In this document: positions 55,650 to 64,000 of the stretch, piece by piece
Numbering within the stretch: the stretch's first letter is position 1
How the letters are laid out: each line of letters begins with the position of its first letter
NCBI GenBank assembly: GCA_963709355.1
Contig: CAVPVY010000005.1
Coordinates: forward strand, 1,550,001 to 1,614,000
Origin: PLOWO2-12-38-17 sp963709355
Lineage (GTDB): Bacteria > Planctomycetota > Brocadiia > Brocadiales > Brocadiaceae
Direction: 5' to 3'
Length of the DNA: 64,000 bases
Translations under genes and position numbers: made by a program
Notes under the pieces: model-generated
Seen by the model: the letters and a program-made list of their open reading frames with translations, nothing else
The model's database searches: none
Told to the model about the DNA's origin: nothing

Positions 55650-56789
55650 CTAAATCGGCAAATTTGATATGTATCCTTCGTAGTTTCGCTTAATTTCTGT
55701 TATGCTATCCCCTCCGAATTTTTCTAAAAATGCCCTTGTGATTTCATAGGCAATCATAGCCTCACAAACAACAGAAGCAGCAGGCACTGCGCACACATCC
55801 GACCTTTCATAAGTAGCCACAATAGCTTCTTTCGTTATTATGTCAACAGATCGCAACGGCTTCTTTAGTGTCGGAATTGGTTTCATAAAAGCACGTGCAA
55901 TAATTGGCGCTCCATTACTTATGCCACCTTCTATTCCACCCGCGTTATTTGTTAATCTTTTAAATCCTCCAGTTATTGCCTTATTTTGTGTCTTATCATA
56001 AAATATCTCATCGTGTACTTCTGAACCCAGTTTGTTCGCTACTTCATAACCAAGTCCTATCTCAACACCTTTAATTGCCTGAATTGACATTAGTGCACAA
56101 GCAATTCTTGCATCAAGCCTTAAATTCCACTGAGTGTGGCTACCTAATCCAATAGGAACACCACTAACAATTATCTCAATAACGCCACCGAGAGAGTCGC
56201 CATTTTCAGTTGTCAGTTTAATTCTTTCAATTATTTTAGGTTCAATTTCGACGTCAACACAATACATCTGACTGATTTCACGATTTTTTTTCGCAACACC
56301 CATGTCTCCGATAATTTTGCCAGAGTTAATCCCACCAATTCCCTTTACATAACCAAAAACTTCTATATTAAATTGCGTTAGCAAAATCTTCACTACTGCA
56401 CCGACCGCTACCCTTGCCGCTGTTTCTCTCGCGCTCGCACGTTCCAGTGTGTCTCTTGCGCTCTTTTGGTTATACTTTATAGCCCCCGCTAAATCCGCAT
56501 GCCCCGGACGTGGTTTAGTAATCTCAGGTAATTCATTAATTTTATAATCTCGATTTTTTATCATCAAACAAATTGGACTACCGATAGTTATGTTTTTTCT
56601 GATGCCGGAAAGTATCTCAACACAATCTTCTTCAATTTGCATTCTACTCCCCCTGCCTAAACCACCTTGTCTTCGCTTTAACTCTTTATTTATTATTGCT
56701 TCTTCAATAGTTATTCCCGACGGGAAGCCTTCAATTATTGCAAACAGACATTTGCCATGCGATTCTCCAGCCGTCTTAAAATATAACAT
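55650..56789 (-). CDS. aroC: Chorismate synthase
   Basis: The 379-residue FMN-dependent enzyme ends the shikimate pathway, giving chorismate for aromatic amino acids, folate and menaquinone. FKTAGESHGKCLFAIIEGFP (4-23), RRQGGLGRGSRMQIEEDCVE (cut, 38-58), RPGHADLAGAIKYN and RDTLERASARETAARVAVGAV (cut) and the C-terminal RSDVCAVPAASVVCEA are the family blocks. The length is normal. It is separate from other aromatic genes, and it ends 19 bp from the transposase gene on the opposite strand, so the insertion nearly touched its 3' end. Confidence 0.96.
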   Translation of the reverse strand: MLYFKTAGESHGKCLFAIIEGFPSGITIEEAIINKELKRRQGGLGRGSRMQIEEDCVEILSGIRKNITIGSPICLMIKNRDYKINELPEITKPRPGHADLAGAIKYNQKSARDTLERASARETAARVAVGAVVKILLTQFNIEVFGYVKGIGGINSGKIIGDMGVAKKNREISQMYCVDVEIEPKIIERIKLTTENGDSLGGVIEIIVSGVPIGLGSHTQWNLRLDARIACALMSIQAIKGVEIGLGYEVANKLGSEVHDEIFYDKTQNKAITGGFKRLTNNAGGIEGGISNGAPIIARAFMKPIPTLKKPLRSVDIITKEAIVATYERSDVCAVPAASVVCEAMIAYEITRAFLEKFGGDSITEIKRNYEGYISNLPI

Positions 56790-56902
56790 TGAGATGACTC
56801 CTAAATAGTAAATTTATTCAATTGATTAAAATAAATTAATTATGCTAGAATTTAAAAATTATATATTTAATTACCTAAATTAACAATTGCTAATTCAGCT
56901 TT

Positions 56903-58165
56903 ATGTACAAACTTTTTATTAGTCTGCGTTATTTACGAAGTAGAAAAATAACTATTTTTGCAATCGCAGGCGTTGCAGTTGGTGTAATGACACTTATTAT
57001 TGTAATGTCTGTAATGAATGGATTTGACCAAGAACTCCGAGGCAGAATAAGAGGAACATTATCACATATAATTATTCAAAAGGGAGGTATGTATGGTTTA
57101 GAAAACTACAAGAATACTATTGAAAGAATTAAAACAGTTGAGCATATAGAGGCATGCGCTCCTTATGTGGAGGGACCTGCTTTAATCAAAATAAGAGGCA
57201 GAAAAGAGTTTATTTATTTCAGAGGAATTGACCCTATTGCAGAAGCAAGCGTTAGTGATTTTAAATCATATATTACACCATTTGGCAGTAAACTCGATGA
57301 TTTGCTAAAAACTCATGGCGAAACAAAAACCGCCAGCGCTTTTGCCGGTACAGAAATATTAAGAATTGGACAAGGCGACCCTGAAACAGATACTGGAAGC
57401 TTTATTCAAAATGGGGAACAAATCGTACTCGTTACACTAAAAGAATGGGACAAAATTAGCGTAAAGGCTTTTATCGTTACTGGAAAATTTAAATCAGGGA
57501 TGTATGATGTCGATAAAAATTATGTATACATTCCACTTTCCTCTGCCCAAGAATTAGTAGGTTCCAAGGAAAAAGATGCCGTTACTGGAATAAGTGTTAA
57601 ATTAGATGACTATAGTTACGCTAATTATGTCAGGGAAAAATTACAAGAAATACTTGGATTTGAATATTATGTACAAACCTGGGAAGACTCAAGAAGAACC
57701 TTCCTTACGGCTGTAACTATGGAAAGACGCGTAATGGCTTTTATACTATTTTTCATCATTGTCGTTGCGGGTTTCAATATCCTTGCCATCCTGACAATGA
57801 TTGTTCTTGAAAAGTCCAAGGACATCGGTATTTTAAAAGCACTCGGGGCAACCACTCAGGGTATTTTATCAATATTTATTTTTAACGGCTTGTTAATCGG
57901 CGCTATTGGAAGTTGTATAGGTGTCATCATAGGTTTGTCTGTTGTTTTAAGGATAAATTGGCTTGAAAATATGATATACAATATCATAGGGTGGAGACCC
58001 TTCCCACCTGAGGTTTATTATTTCAATCAGATTCCAACCGTAATAAACCCAATCAATATTACACTAATAGTAATCATCGCCGTGCTGAGCAGTATTGTAT
58101 TTAGTATTTACCCCGCCTCAAGGGCAGCCCGCCTTAATCCTGTAGAAACACTGCGATATGAATAA
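56903..58165 (+). CDS. LolC/LolE-type ABC transporter permease
   Basis: A 420-residue inner-membrane protein. N-terminal TM with the family motif FAIAGVAVGVMTLIIVMSVM (residues 20-39) plus NGFDQELRGRI, a large periplasmic (MacB_PCD) domain to about 260, then FtsX-type TMs (GFNILAILTMIVLEKSKDIGILKALGA, cut near 296-322) and the end YPASRAARLNPVETLRYE. LolC/E extract outer-membrane lipoproteins from the inner membrane with the ATPase LolD. The ATPase gene is not adjacent here. It agrees with a diderm envelope and with the several lipoproteins in this window. Confidence 0.92.
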   Translation: MYKLFISLRYLRSRKITIFAIAGVAVGVMTLIIVMSVMNGFDQELRGRIRGTLSHIIIQKGGMYGLENYKNTIERIKTVEHIEACAPYVEGPALIKIRGRKEFIYFRGIDPIAEASVSDFKSYITPFGSKLDDLLKTHGETKTASAFAGTEILRIGQGDPETDTGSFIQNGEQIVLVTLKEWDKISVKAFIVTGKFKSGMYDVDKNYVYIPLSSAQELVGSKEKDAVTGISVKLDDYSYANYVREKLQEILGFEYYVQTWEDSRRTFLTAVTMERRVMAFILFFIIVVAGFNILAILTMIVLEKSKDIGILKALGATTQGILSIFIFNGLLIGAIGSCIGVIIGLSVVLRINWLENMIYNIIGWRPFPPEVYYFNQIPTVINPINITLIVIIAVLSSIVFSIYPASRAARLNPVETLRYE

Positions 58166-58388
58166 CTTTTCTTTATATTTTACCAAACTTATTGACAGAC
58201 TATAAACAACCTGATAGCATTTATAATCATTCTTGGTCAGATATTTCAATGTCTTCGAATCTTTACAACAGTATTAAAGGGTAAATCCGAATAATAAAAT
58301 GGATCCCCTCATAAAAACCATTATAAGGAGTTGTAAAGTTTTATGAGACTACTTTGTTTTATTTGTTATGTATTAAGGAATTTCAACT

Positions 58389-59210
58389 GTGCTAAACTAT
58401 TACGATATTCTCGAAGTTCATCAAGAAGTGAGTACAGAAGAATTAAAACGTTCATTCCGAATACTTATAAAAAAGTATCATCCAGATATCCACAGACACA
58501 ATAAACAATGGGCAGAGAGTAAAACAAAAACTATCATACAGGCATACAAAACACTTTCTGACTCAATAACCCGTGAACGATATGATAGATTGTTTAGTAG
58601 CCATGTTCAGAATAACAAAACGAAACGTACTGTAAAAAAAGATATTACAACTGATGAAAGTAAAAGTTTTAAAATACACGTACGTTCAGTATTTATTGAC
58701 TTATTAGACGGTCAAATCCACAATGCTATTAAAAAATATGAACATTTGTTAAAAAAACATTCTAGTAATGATTTTCTTGTACACCTCAACCAACGCGATT
58801 ATTTCGATTGCAAGTTCTTGTTGGCCGAGGCATATGAAAAACTTGGAAAATGTGAAACTGCAAATGAGTTTTATGAATTTATATTAGAAAAAAACAGACA
58901 AGATACTTATCGCCGTCATTTACTCTCGGAAATCAAAGAACGAATTAGAAATAATTACTGTAGAAATTTAGCAAGACGTGCTACCCCAGAAAATGCGCTA
59001 AAATATTACGGTAAGGCTCTTAAGCTAAGATTAGATAGGAACGACAACGCCTTTATCTTTAAAAAAATGGCTGAGTGTTATCTCAAGTTAGAAGAATATG
59101 AAAACGCTGTTAAACATCTTAATATCGCCCTGTCATTAAAACCCAAACTTCAAGGCATCAGTAAACTCAAAACAAAACTTAACCATCTTATCCCTAACTT
59201 CTCTATATAA
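58389..59210 (+). CDS. J-domain protein with C-terminal TPR repeats
   Basis: A 273-residue protein starting at GTG (LNYYDILEV). Residues 2-65 are a J-domain with the HPD motif at 31-33 (KYHPDIHRH), which stimulates DnaK. There is no G/F-rich region or zinc finger. From about 95 to 265 it has TPR-like units, the last clear (KYYGKALKLRLDRNDNAFIFKKMAECYLKLEEYENAVKHL, cut). So it is not classical DnaJ but a specialised co-chaperone, probably bringing DnaK to TPR-bound clients. One base separates its stop from purC, implying co-transcription. The client is unknown. Confidence 0.85.
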   Translation: MLNYYDILEVHQEVSTEELKRSFRILIKKYHPDIHRHNKQWAESKTKTIIQAYKTLSDSITRERYDRLFSSHVQNNKTKRTVKKDITTDESKSFKIHVRSVFIDLLDGQIHNAIKKYEHLLKKHSSNDFLVHLNQRDYFDCKFLLAEAYEKLGKCETANEFYEFILEKNRQDTYRRHLLSEIKERIRNNYCRNLARRATPENALKYYGKALKLRLDRNDNAFIFKKMAECYLKLEEYENAVKHLNIALSLKPKLQGISKLKTKLNHLIPNFSI

Positions 59211-59211
59211 A

Positions 59212-60117
59212 ATGACAGAAAAAACTCAACCTCTGCTTAATACAAACATCCCACAATTGAAACTACACAATAGGGGTAAAGTCAGAGATATTTATGAAAT
59301 TAACAACGCATTGTTGATAGTAGCCACAGACCGTATCTCAGCTTTTGATGTGGTCCTGCCAAGCGGCATTCCTTATAAAGGGAAGGTGCTTACCTGGCTT
59401 TCCGAATTCTGGTTTCAATATACCTCCAGCATAATTGAAAATCATCTTATTACCACCAGGATTGAACACATGAACAACAGCATTATTACACAACATAATG
59501 ACATCCTGGAGGGCCGTTCCATGCTGGTAAAGAAAGTGGATATCATTCCTGTAGAATGTGTAATACGGGGTTATTTGGCAGGTTCTGGCTGGAAGGAGTA
59601 TCAAAATACTCAATCTATTTGCGGAATAAAATTACCTCCTGGACTTAAAGAATCCGAAAAGCTTCCGGAACCCATCTTCACCCCTTCCACAAAGGCGACT
59701 ACAGGACACGATGAAAACATTCCTTTTTCAAGGGTCGTAGATTCCATTGGCAAAAAACTCGCTGAAGAACTGAAAGAAAAGAGCATGAATGTTTACCTCA
59801 AGGCAAGTGAATACGCCAGAAGCAGAGGCATCATCATCTGCGATACCAAGTTCGAATGGGGCATCACAAAAGATAATAAGACAATACTGATTGATGAGGC
59901 ACTCACGCCAGATTCATCACGTTTCTGGCCTCTTGAAGGTTATAAGGCCGGAGTACCTCAACATTCATACGACAAGCAATTCATCCGCGATTATCTTGAA
60001 AGCATCTGCTGGGACAAGAAACCGCCAGCACCACAACTACCCCCAGATATTGTTCAAAAGACTTCGGAAAAATACCTTAATGCCTACGAAGCGCTTACCG
60101 GTAAAAGTTTGCTTTAA
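59212..60117 (+). CDS. purC: Phosphoribosylaminoimidazole-succinocarboxamide synthase
   Basis: The 301-residue purine enzyme joins CAIR and aspartate with ATP. HNRGKVRDIYEINNALLIVATDRISAFDVVLPSGIPYKG (cut, 21-59) and RGYLAGSGWKEY (near 119) are family signatures, and DTKFEWG and LIDEALTPDSSRFWP are the aspartate/ATP blocks. The length of about 300 is of the yeast-ADE1-like long form, used by many bacteria. It is directly downstream of the J-protein gene and 108 bp before suhB. purA is elsewhere (36579), so the purine genes are scattered. Confidence 0.95.
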   Translation: MTEKTQPLLNTNIPQLKLHNRGKVRDIYEINNALLIVATDRISAFDVVLPSGIPYKGKVLTWLSEFWFQYTSSIIENHLITTRIEHMNNSIITQHNDILEGRSMLVKKVDIIPVECVIRGYLAGSGWKEYQNTQSICGIKLPPGLKESEKLPEPIFTPSTKATTGHDENIPFSRVVDSIGKKLAEELKEKSMNVYLKASEYARSRGIIICDTKFEWGITKDNKTILIDEALTPDSSRFWPLEGYKAGVPQHSYDKQFIRDYLESICWDKKPPAPQLPPDIVQKTSEKYLNAYEALTGKSLL

Positions 60118-60224
60118 AAATATGTAATTGTCTTTATACATGCCTGAAAACGCACAGTCTTTTACATTACATACTCCTAAAAATATTAATAAATTTAATA
60201 ATACATTACTCCTTTAAAACTTAC

Positions 60225-61034
60225 ATGAAATTAAATTTAAAAGACATGAAAGAATATCTCGATGTTGCTGAGAAAGCAGCCATCCAAGCTGGTAACACTT
60301 TAAAAGAGCATTTCAGAAAACTTGATTCCACAATGATAGATGAAAAGGCTAAAAATGATTTTGTGACATATGTTGACAGAAAATCAGAGGAAATTATTAA
60401 AAGCTGTATTAAAACTAACTTCGATAATCATTCCATACTGGCAGAAGAATCTGCAATTGAAACTAGGCATTCGCCTTTCCTGTGGATTATTGATCCGCTT
60501 GATGGGACATTAAATTATATTCACGGACTACCTAATTTTTCCATTTCTATTGCATTAGAAAAAGACGGAGAATTAGTCATTGGCCTTATTTACGAACCAT
60601 TAAAGGAAAGTATTTATTATACAATTAAAGGTCAAGGTGCTTTTAAAAATAACAAACGTATTTACGTATCTAATTCACAGACGTTAAACGGTTCTTTAAT
60701 TGCAACAGGATTCCCTTTCAGAATAAAGGATTTTATTGACCCATATTTAAACGTTTTTAAAGAGATATTCATGAAAGCAACCGGCATAAGAAGGGTAGGT
60801 TCTGCATGCCTTGACCTTGCATATACGGCAGAAGGCATTTTTGGGGGATTTTTTGAATGTGCACTGTCACCCTGGGATATGGCGGCTGGTTCTCTCCTTG
60901 TAAAAGAGGCAGGCGGTATAGTTACAGACTTTAACGGGAACAATCAATACCTTACAACAGGCAATATAGTGGCAGGGACTAACGGGATTCACGATGAAAT
61001 GTTAAAGATTATTCAACAAAACTTCAAACACTAG
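60225..61034 (+). CDS. suhB: Inositol-monophosphatase family protein
   Basis: A 269-residue magnesium-dependent sugar-phosphate phosphatase. The metal sites are ILAEESAIETR (near 70-80, Glu) and WIIDPLDGTLNYIHGLPNFSIS (cut, near 90-111, DPxDGT), with the third in ALSPWDMAAGSLLVKEAGG (near 219-237, WDxAAG). Members act on inositol 1-phosphate, fructose bisphosphate or 3'-phosphoadenosine phosphate, and SuhB also influences rRNA transcription in E. coli. Substrate cannot be told apart here. It is on the same strand as purC and nadA. The start has no strong ribosome site; an inner ATG (MKEYLD) at 60246 is possible. Confidence 0.9.
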   Translation: MKLNLKDMKEYLDVAEKAAIQAGNTLKEHFRKLDSTMIDEKAKNDFVTYVDRKSEEIIKSCIKTNFDNHSILAEESAIETRHSPFLWIIDPLDGTLNYIHGLPNFSISIALEKDGELVIGLIYEPLKESIYYTIKGQGAFKNNKRIYVSNSQTLNGSLIATGFPFRIKDFIDPYLNVFKEIFMKATGIRRVGSACLDLAYTAEGIFGGFFECALSPWDMAAGSLLVKEAGGIVTDFNGNNQYLTTGNIVAGTNGIHDEMLKIIQQNFKH

Positions 61035-61234
61035 ATACTTTCGACTTTATATCTTAAAAATATGTCTCAACCAAATGCAAAGGACAGGTACTCCTAATCA
61101 ACAATTTTAAACATCTACTAACAATAGAACACGGTTGCCCACCAAAAAAATATTTAAAAGCAGTCATTGCTTTGATATGATTTAAACTAAATTGCTTTTA
61201 ACTCTTTGATCCTAAACAATAACATTCTTATGCC

Positions 61235-62140
61235 ATGTCCGGAATAGTCGAAAAGATAAACGAATTAAAAACTAAGAAAAATGCAATAATCCTCGCACAT
61301 AATTATCAGCGGGGCGAGATACAGGATATCGCCGACTTTGTTGGCGACTCGCTGGGACTTTCCCAACAAGCAGCAAAATCAAAAGCAGATATAATCGTGT
61401 TCTGCGGTGTGCATTTTATGGCTGAAACAGCCTCAATACTGTGTCCCGACAAACTTGTTCTAATTCCTGATGAACATGCAGGCTGCCCCATGGCAAATAT
61501 GATTACCATTAAACAACTCAGGCTAAAGAAAAAAGAACATCCGAATGCAAAAGTTGTTTGCTATGTAAATAGCACCGCTGCAATAAAAGCAGAAAGCGAT
61601 ATTTGTTGTACTTCTTCCAATGCTATAAAAATTGTGTCGTCGTTTCCTCAGGAACAGGAAATCCTTTTTATACCGGACATAAGCCTTGGAAATTATGTAG
61701 CATCAAAGCTTAATCGTACCATGATACTATGGGAAGGATTTTGCCCAACGCATCATAGAATCCTTGCAGAAAATGTTATAAAGTTAAAGACTGAGCATCC
61801 CGATGCAAAGGTTGTTGTACATCCCGAATGCACATCGGACGTAATTGCACTGGCAGACCACGTTGCCAGTACCGCAGGTATTACTAAATACTGTAAAGAA
61901 ATTAATGCAAAAGAATTCATTATCGGTACAGAAACCGGTATTTTACATCGTCTAAGAAAAGAAAATCCTACAAAATATTTTCTTGCGGCTTCACAGCTAG
62001 CTGATTGTTCAAATATGAAACTTATCAATTTGGAAAAGGTATTATGGTCATTGGAAGACCTTGTTTATCAGATAAAAGTTCCATTCGATATCTCCGCAAA
62101 GGCTCGGCTCTCTATTCAGAAAATGCTGGATTTATCATAA
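61235..62140 (+). CDS. nadA: Quinolinate synthase A
   Basis: The 301-residue 4Fe-4S enzyme condenses iminoaspartate with dihydroxyacetone phosphate for de novo NAD synthesis. LAHNYQRGEIQDIADFVGDS (20-39) is the substrate motif; cluster cysteines are in FCGVHFMAETASILCPD, in DICCTSSNAI and in HPECTSDVIAL. The short 300-residue form with an STAAIKAESDICCTSSNA segment is the usual one. No nadB or nadC lies beside it. The start ATG at 61235 (MSGIVEKI) fits the family start. Confidence 0.95.
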   Translation: MSGIVEKINELKTKKNAIILAHNYQRGEIQDIADFVGDSLGLSQQAAKSKADIIVFCGVHFMAETASILCPDKLVLIPDEHAGCPMANMITIKQLRLKKKEHPNAKVVCYVNSTAAIKAESDICCTSSNAIKIVSSFPQEQEILFIPDISLGNYVASKLNRTMILWEGFCPTHHRILAENVIKLKTEHPDAKVVVHPECTSDVIALADHVASTAGITKYCKEINAKEFIIGTETGILHRLRKENPTKYFLAASQLADCSNMKLINLEKVLWSLEDLVYQIKVPFDISAKARLSIQKMLDLS

Positions 62141-62164
62141 TTAATGTTAGGAATTATATATATT

Positions 62165-62190
62165 AGGGACGCACAGCCATGCGTTTCTAC
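62165..62190. repeat. Degenerate GGACGCAC palindrome
   Basis: AGGGACGCACAGCCATGCGT followed by TTC has arms GACGCA and TGCGTT around CAGCCA. It resembles the perfect palindrome at 13202-13221 and lies between nadA and larE. The two copies support a dispersed family. Confidence 0.45.
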
Positions 62191-62237
62191 ATTAAAATAC
62201 ATAACAAATAACATTACTTCTGGACTGGTTAAACGAA

Positions 62238-63050
62238 ATGAATATAGGAAAAAAACTAAAATTATTAAAGGATCTTATTAAGCCCTTGGAAAGTGTTGTT
62301 GTGGCATTTTCGGGAGGTGTTGACAGTACACTTGTTGCAAAGGTTAGCTATGACGTGCTTGGTGCTAAGGCGCTTGCTATAACGGCACGATCAGAGACCT
62401 ATCCTTCTTATGAATACGAAGATGCAAAAAAGATTGCTAAAGAAATTGGTATCTCTCATATAACAATTGATACCAGCGAACTAAATATCAAGGGGTTCGC
62501 CGAAAACCCTCCAAATCGTTGTTACTTTTGTAAATCCGAACTTTTTGGAAGACTGAAGGAAATTGCTAAAGAAAAAGGGTATAAGAACGTCGTGGATGGC
62601 GCAAACCTTGACGATACAGATGAATATAGACCCGGGTCAGATGCCGCAAAGGAACTTAATGTGCACAGTCCTTTAAAAGAAAGTGGGTTAAGGAAATCAG
62701 ACATACGGGATATGTTAAAATACCTCAATATTTCAAACTGGAATAAACCTTCTTATGCATGTATGTCTTCCAGATTTCCCTATGGAGAATCCATCAGCGA
62801 AGAGAAATTAACCATTGTAGCTGCGGCAGAAAATTATTTACGAAGTTTGGGGATTAAACAATTCCGCGTCAGACATCACAACACCATTGCCCGGATAGAA
62901 GTGTTGCCGGAAGACATCCCCGTACTCCTGCAAAGTGCTAGGCGAAAAGAACTCGTCAGTAAATTCAAAGAAATTGGTTATAAATATGTTACAATTGACA
63001 TGGAAGGCTATCGTAGCGGCAGTATGAATGAGGTGCTTAAGTATAAGTAA
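62238..63050 (+). CDS. larE: LarE-like ATP-dependent sulfur transferase
   Basis: A 270-residue PP-loop ATPase. VVAFSGGVDSTLVAKVSYD (residues 22-40) is the PP-loop. ARSETYPSYEYEDAKKIA, NRCYFCKSELFGRL and DGANLDDTDEYRPGSDAAKE are LarE family blocks. KPSYACMSSRFPYGE carries the cysteine that in Lactobacillus LarE gives up its sulfur to build the nickel-pincer cofactor of lactate racemase. larB and larC are not next to it, so the cofactor use is unsure. It ends just before a strong terminator. The family also includes asparagine-synthase-like relatives of unknown role. Confidence 0.9.
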   Translation: MNIGKKLKLLKDLIKPLESVVVAFSGGVDSTLVAKVSYDVLGAKALAITARSETYPSYEYEDAKKIAKEIGISHITIDTSELNIKGFAENPPNRCYFCKSELFGRLKEIAKEKGYKNVVDGANLDDTDEYRPGSDAAKELNVHSPLKESGLRKSDIRDMLKYLNISNWNKPSYACMSSRFPYGESISEEKLTIVAAAENYLRSLGIKQFRVRHHNTIARIEVLPEDIPVLLQSARRKELVSKFKEIGYKYVTIDMEGYRSGSMNEVLKYK

Positions 63051-63061
63051 GAAACCAAAAA

Positions 63062-63095
63062 GGAAGGGTAATATTTACTGTGATATTACCCTTCC
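63062..63095. terminator. Terminator-like hairpin between larE and the prepilin gene
   Basis: GGAAGGGTAATAT (63062-63074) and ATATTACCCTTCC (63083-63095) form a perfect 13-bp stem with an 8-base loop. It stands 12 bp after larE and 19 bp from the stop of the oppositely oriented prepilin gene, so it can end both transcripts. T-runs are short, hence not fully canonical. Confidence 0.75.
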
Positions 63096-63113
63096 CGATG
63101 TCAAAGATTTTCT

Positions 63114-63770
63114 TCATTGCATTATTGCTGTATCAGTTCCAACCGTGCTATCAGTACGAGAACTTATACTTCCATCTGTTCCAAACCAAATATTATCATA
63201 GCTTGTTCCATTATAATAACCACAAGTTGCGGTGCCTTTCCATTCTACGTGACCATCTAAGTAAAGCACATTTTGTCCTTTTTGACCGTGATTGTCTGAA
63301 TTTGTAGTACTGGTACCAAGTGCATCTGCAGCCACGGCCGTACCAGGGTCGTTTATATTTGTATGGTTATCATCATAACCATAACTGCATGTAGATACCA
63401 GAAAAGAGGAGTTAGTCGTAGTCAGTGTCAGGACATTTGCCTCTGTAACTCCGAGATCACTAGGGCACTTGAAAACTTTCCGGTCTGTAACATATGCATC
63501 GTATAATTTGCCCAGGGAGGTTAACTCTTGTGCGGCGTTGAGTGTGTTAGTATCCGTATAACCTGGGTAATTGCCGCTATTGTCATTGGCATACATATTC
63601 ATCGCCAGCCCAATCTGTTTCAGATTAGAGGCGCACTGTGTCTGCCTTGCCGATTCCCTTGCCTTGCTCAATACAGGTAACAGAATACCGGCGAGTATGC
63701 CAATAATAGCTATTACAACCAGTAATTCAATTAATGTAAAACCGAGACTATTTCTTTTCTTCAACTTCAT
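63114..63770 (-). CDS. Prepilin-type N-terminal cleavage protein of the planctomycete kind
   Basis: A 218-residue protein with a type IV prepilin leader, KKRNSLGFTLIELLVVIAII (residues 3-22); cleavage is before FTLIE, and the hydrophobic helix follows. KARESARQTQCASNLKQIGLAMNMYAND (cut) is the region after the helix, highly similar in style to the many pseudopilins of Planctomycetes and Lentisphaerae. The C-terminal NHGQKGQNVLYLDGHVEW is the 'H-X9-DG' type signature, here with ten residues between His and Asp. Ribosome site AAGGAGGA. The role is unknown; these proteins are abundant and not tied to normal pili. It converges with larE. Confidence 0.87.
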   Translation of the reverse strand: MKLKKRNSLGFTLIELLVVIAIIGILAGILLPVLSKARESARQTQCASNLKQIGLAMNMYANDNSGNYPGYTDTNTLNAAQELTSLGKLYDAYVTDRKVFKCPSDLGVTEANVLTLTTTNSSFLVSTCSYGYDDNHTNINDPGTAVAADALGTSTTNSDNHGQKGQNVLYLDGHVEWKGTATCGYYNGTSYDNIWFGTDGSISSRTDSTVGTDTAIMQ

Positions 63771-63932
63771 AGCTAAATCCTCCTTATAAAATTGTTAAGT
63801 TACTCCAACATTAACTAAATTATATAACATTTCTAAACAACCTCCTTTTGGTAAATGCGCCGAAGTTATTTTAATAATTCCTTTAAACCACACAAACTAC
63901 TTTCATTTAAACTATCTCCTGTTTTTTGCCAT

Positions 63933-63995
63933 TAAACAAAAAAAGCCTTACACAAGAATATTCATTAAGCATGTTTATTCTCGCACGTAAGGCTA
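63933..63995 (-). terminator. Terminator for a minus-strand gene beyond the right edge
   Basis: AGCCTTAC (63945-63952) pairs with GTAAGGCT (63988-63995); inside, AGAATA / TATTCT extend the stem. Read on the minus strand the stem is followed by TTTTTTTGTTT, a good T-run. So transcription coming from the right of the window probably ends here. The 160 bp up to the prepilin start hold no gene. Confidence 0.6.
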
Positions 63996-64000
63996 TCTTT

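Noticed and set aside
1..64000. CRISPR arrays, tRNA, rRNA and known riboswitches
   Set aside because: No regularly spaced direct repeats, no cloverleaf with a TTCGA-type arm between genes and no conserved rRNA or riboswitch cores were noticed by eye; a covariance-model scan was not possible.

Overview
The window is AT-rich chromosomal DNA from a Gram-negative-type bacterium. It encodes an LPS-assembly lipoprotein of LptE type, a LolC/E-type permease, TolC, an RND pump and BamD-like TPR proteins. It also carries a prepilin-like protein with a C-terminal DGH motif of the kind common in Planctomycetes/Lentisphaerae, and a ClpC-McsA-McsB set. Together these suggest a planctomycete, possibly an anammox (Brocadiales-type) lineage. 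That placement is inference from gene content and protein style; no rRNA or anammox marker gene lies in the window.

Layout. 1-5 kb: end of a metal ABC transporter, a TPR protein, proC and a degraded gene. 5-9.3 kb (minus): mfd followed by a SurA-like parvulin. 9.5-15.4 kb: VOC protein, Tat-leader AmrS-like radical SAM protein, sirtuin, a Mut7-C gene broken by an amber codon, a second parvulin, a lipoprotein and a frameshifted PAS remnant. 16.1-18.4 kb: a purine-nucleoside phosphorylase of MTAP type next to a nucleoside deaminase-like amidohydrolase. 18.4-27.6 kb (minus): cysteine-cluster protein, TolC, folE, dapA, RND pump, adaptor and a TetR regulator with a visible promoter and palindromic operator. 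27.7-37.9 kb (minus): a tightly packed run purA-uppS-cdsA-phoH-ybeY-recO-TPR-lptE-folP-cdaA-ybbR-pdxJ, linking envelope lipid synthesis, RNA maturation, folate and c-di-AMP signalling. 38-41.4 kb: a gene graveyard holding an IS801/IS1294-type transposase relic interrupted by palindromic repeats, and a decayed flippase-like membrane protein. 41.4-43.8 kb: a secreted coiled-coil protein with SHOCT-like repeats, and radA. 44.2-50.0 kb (minus): clpC, mcsB, mcsA, a hexulose-phosphate-synthase/RraA fusion and queD, all five carrying single-base frameshifts. 50.2-53.4 kb: mutL and a GlcF-like Fe-S protein. 53.4-55.6 kb: repeats, a small lipoprotein and an IS481-type element with terminal inverted repeats. 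55.6-64 kb: aroC, lolC-like permease, a J-domain/TPR protein, purC, suhB, nadA, larE and a prepilin-like protein.

The strongest unusual signals are as follows. (1) Frameshifts are concentrated in five consecutive genes, and removing single bases (or adding two in queD) restores full-length proteins exactly; this looks more like local sequence error than five independent decays. (2) The deaminase/phosphorylase pair has active-site residues that point to a 6-oxopurine nucleoside, consistent either with MTA salvage through methylthioinosine or with an aminofutalosine branch of menaquinone synthesis. (3) Several families of small palindromic repeats occur between genes, and two copies sit inside a dead transposase. 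(4) A probable new degenerate locus with an in-frame stop lies at 4.4-5.0 kb. No CRISPR array, tRNA or rRNA was seen.
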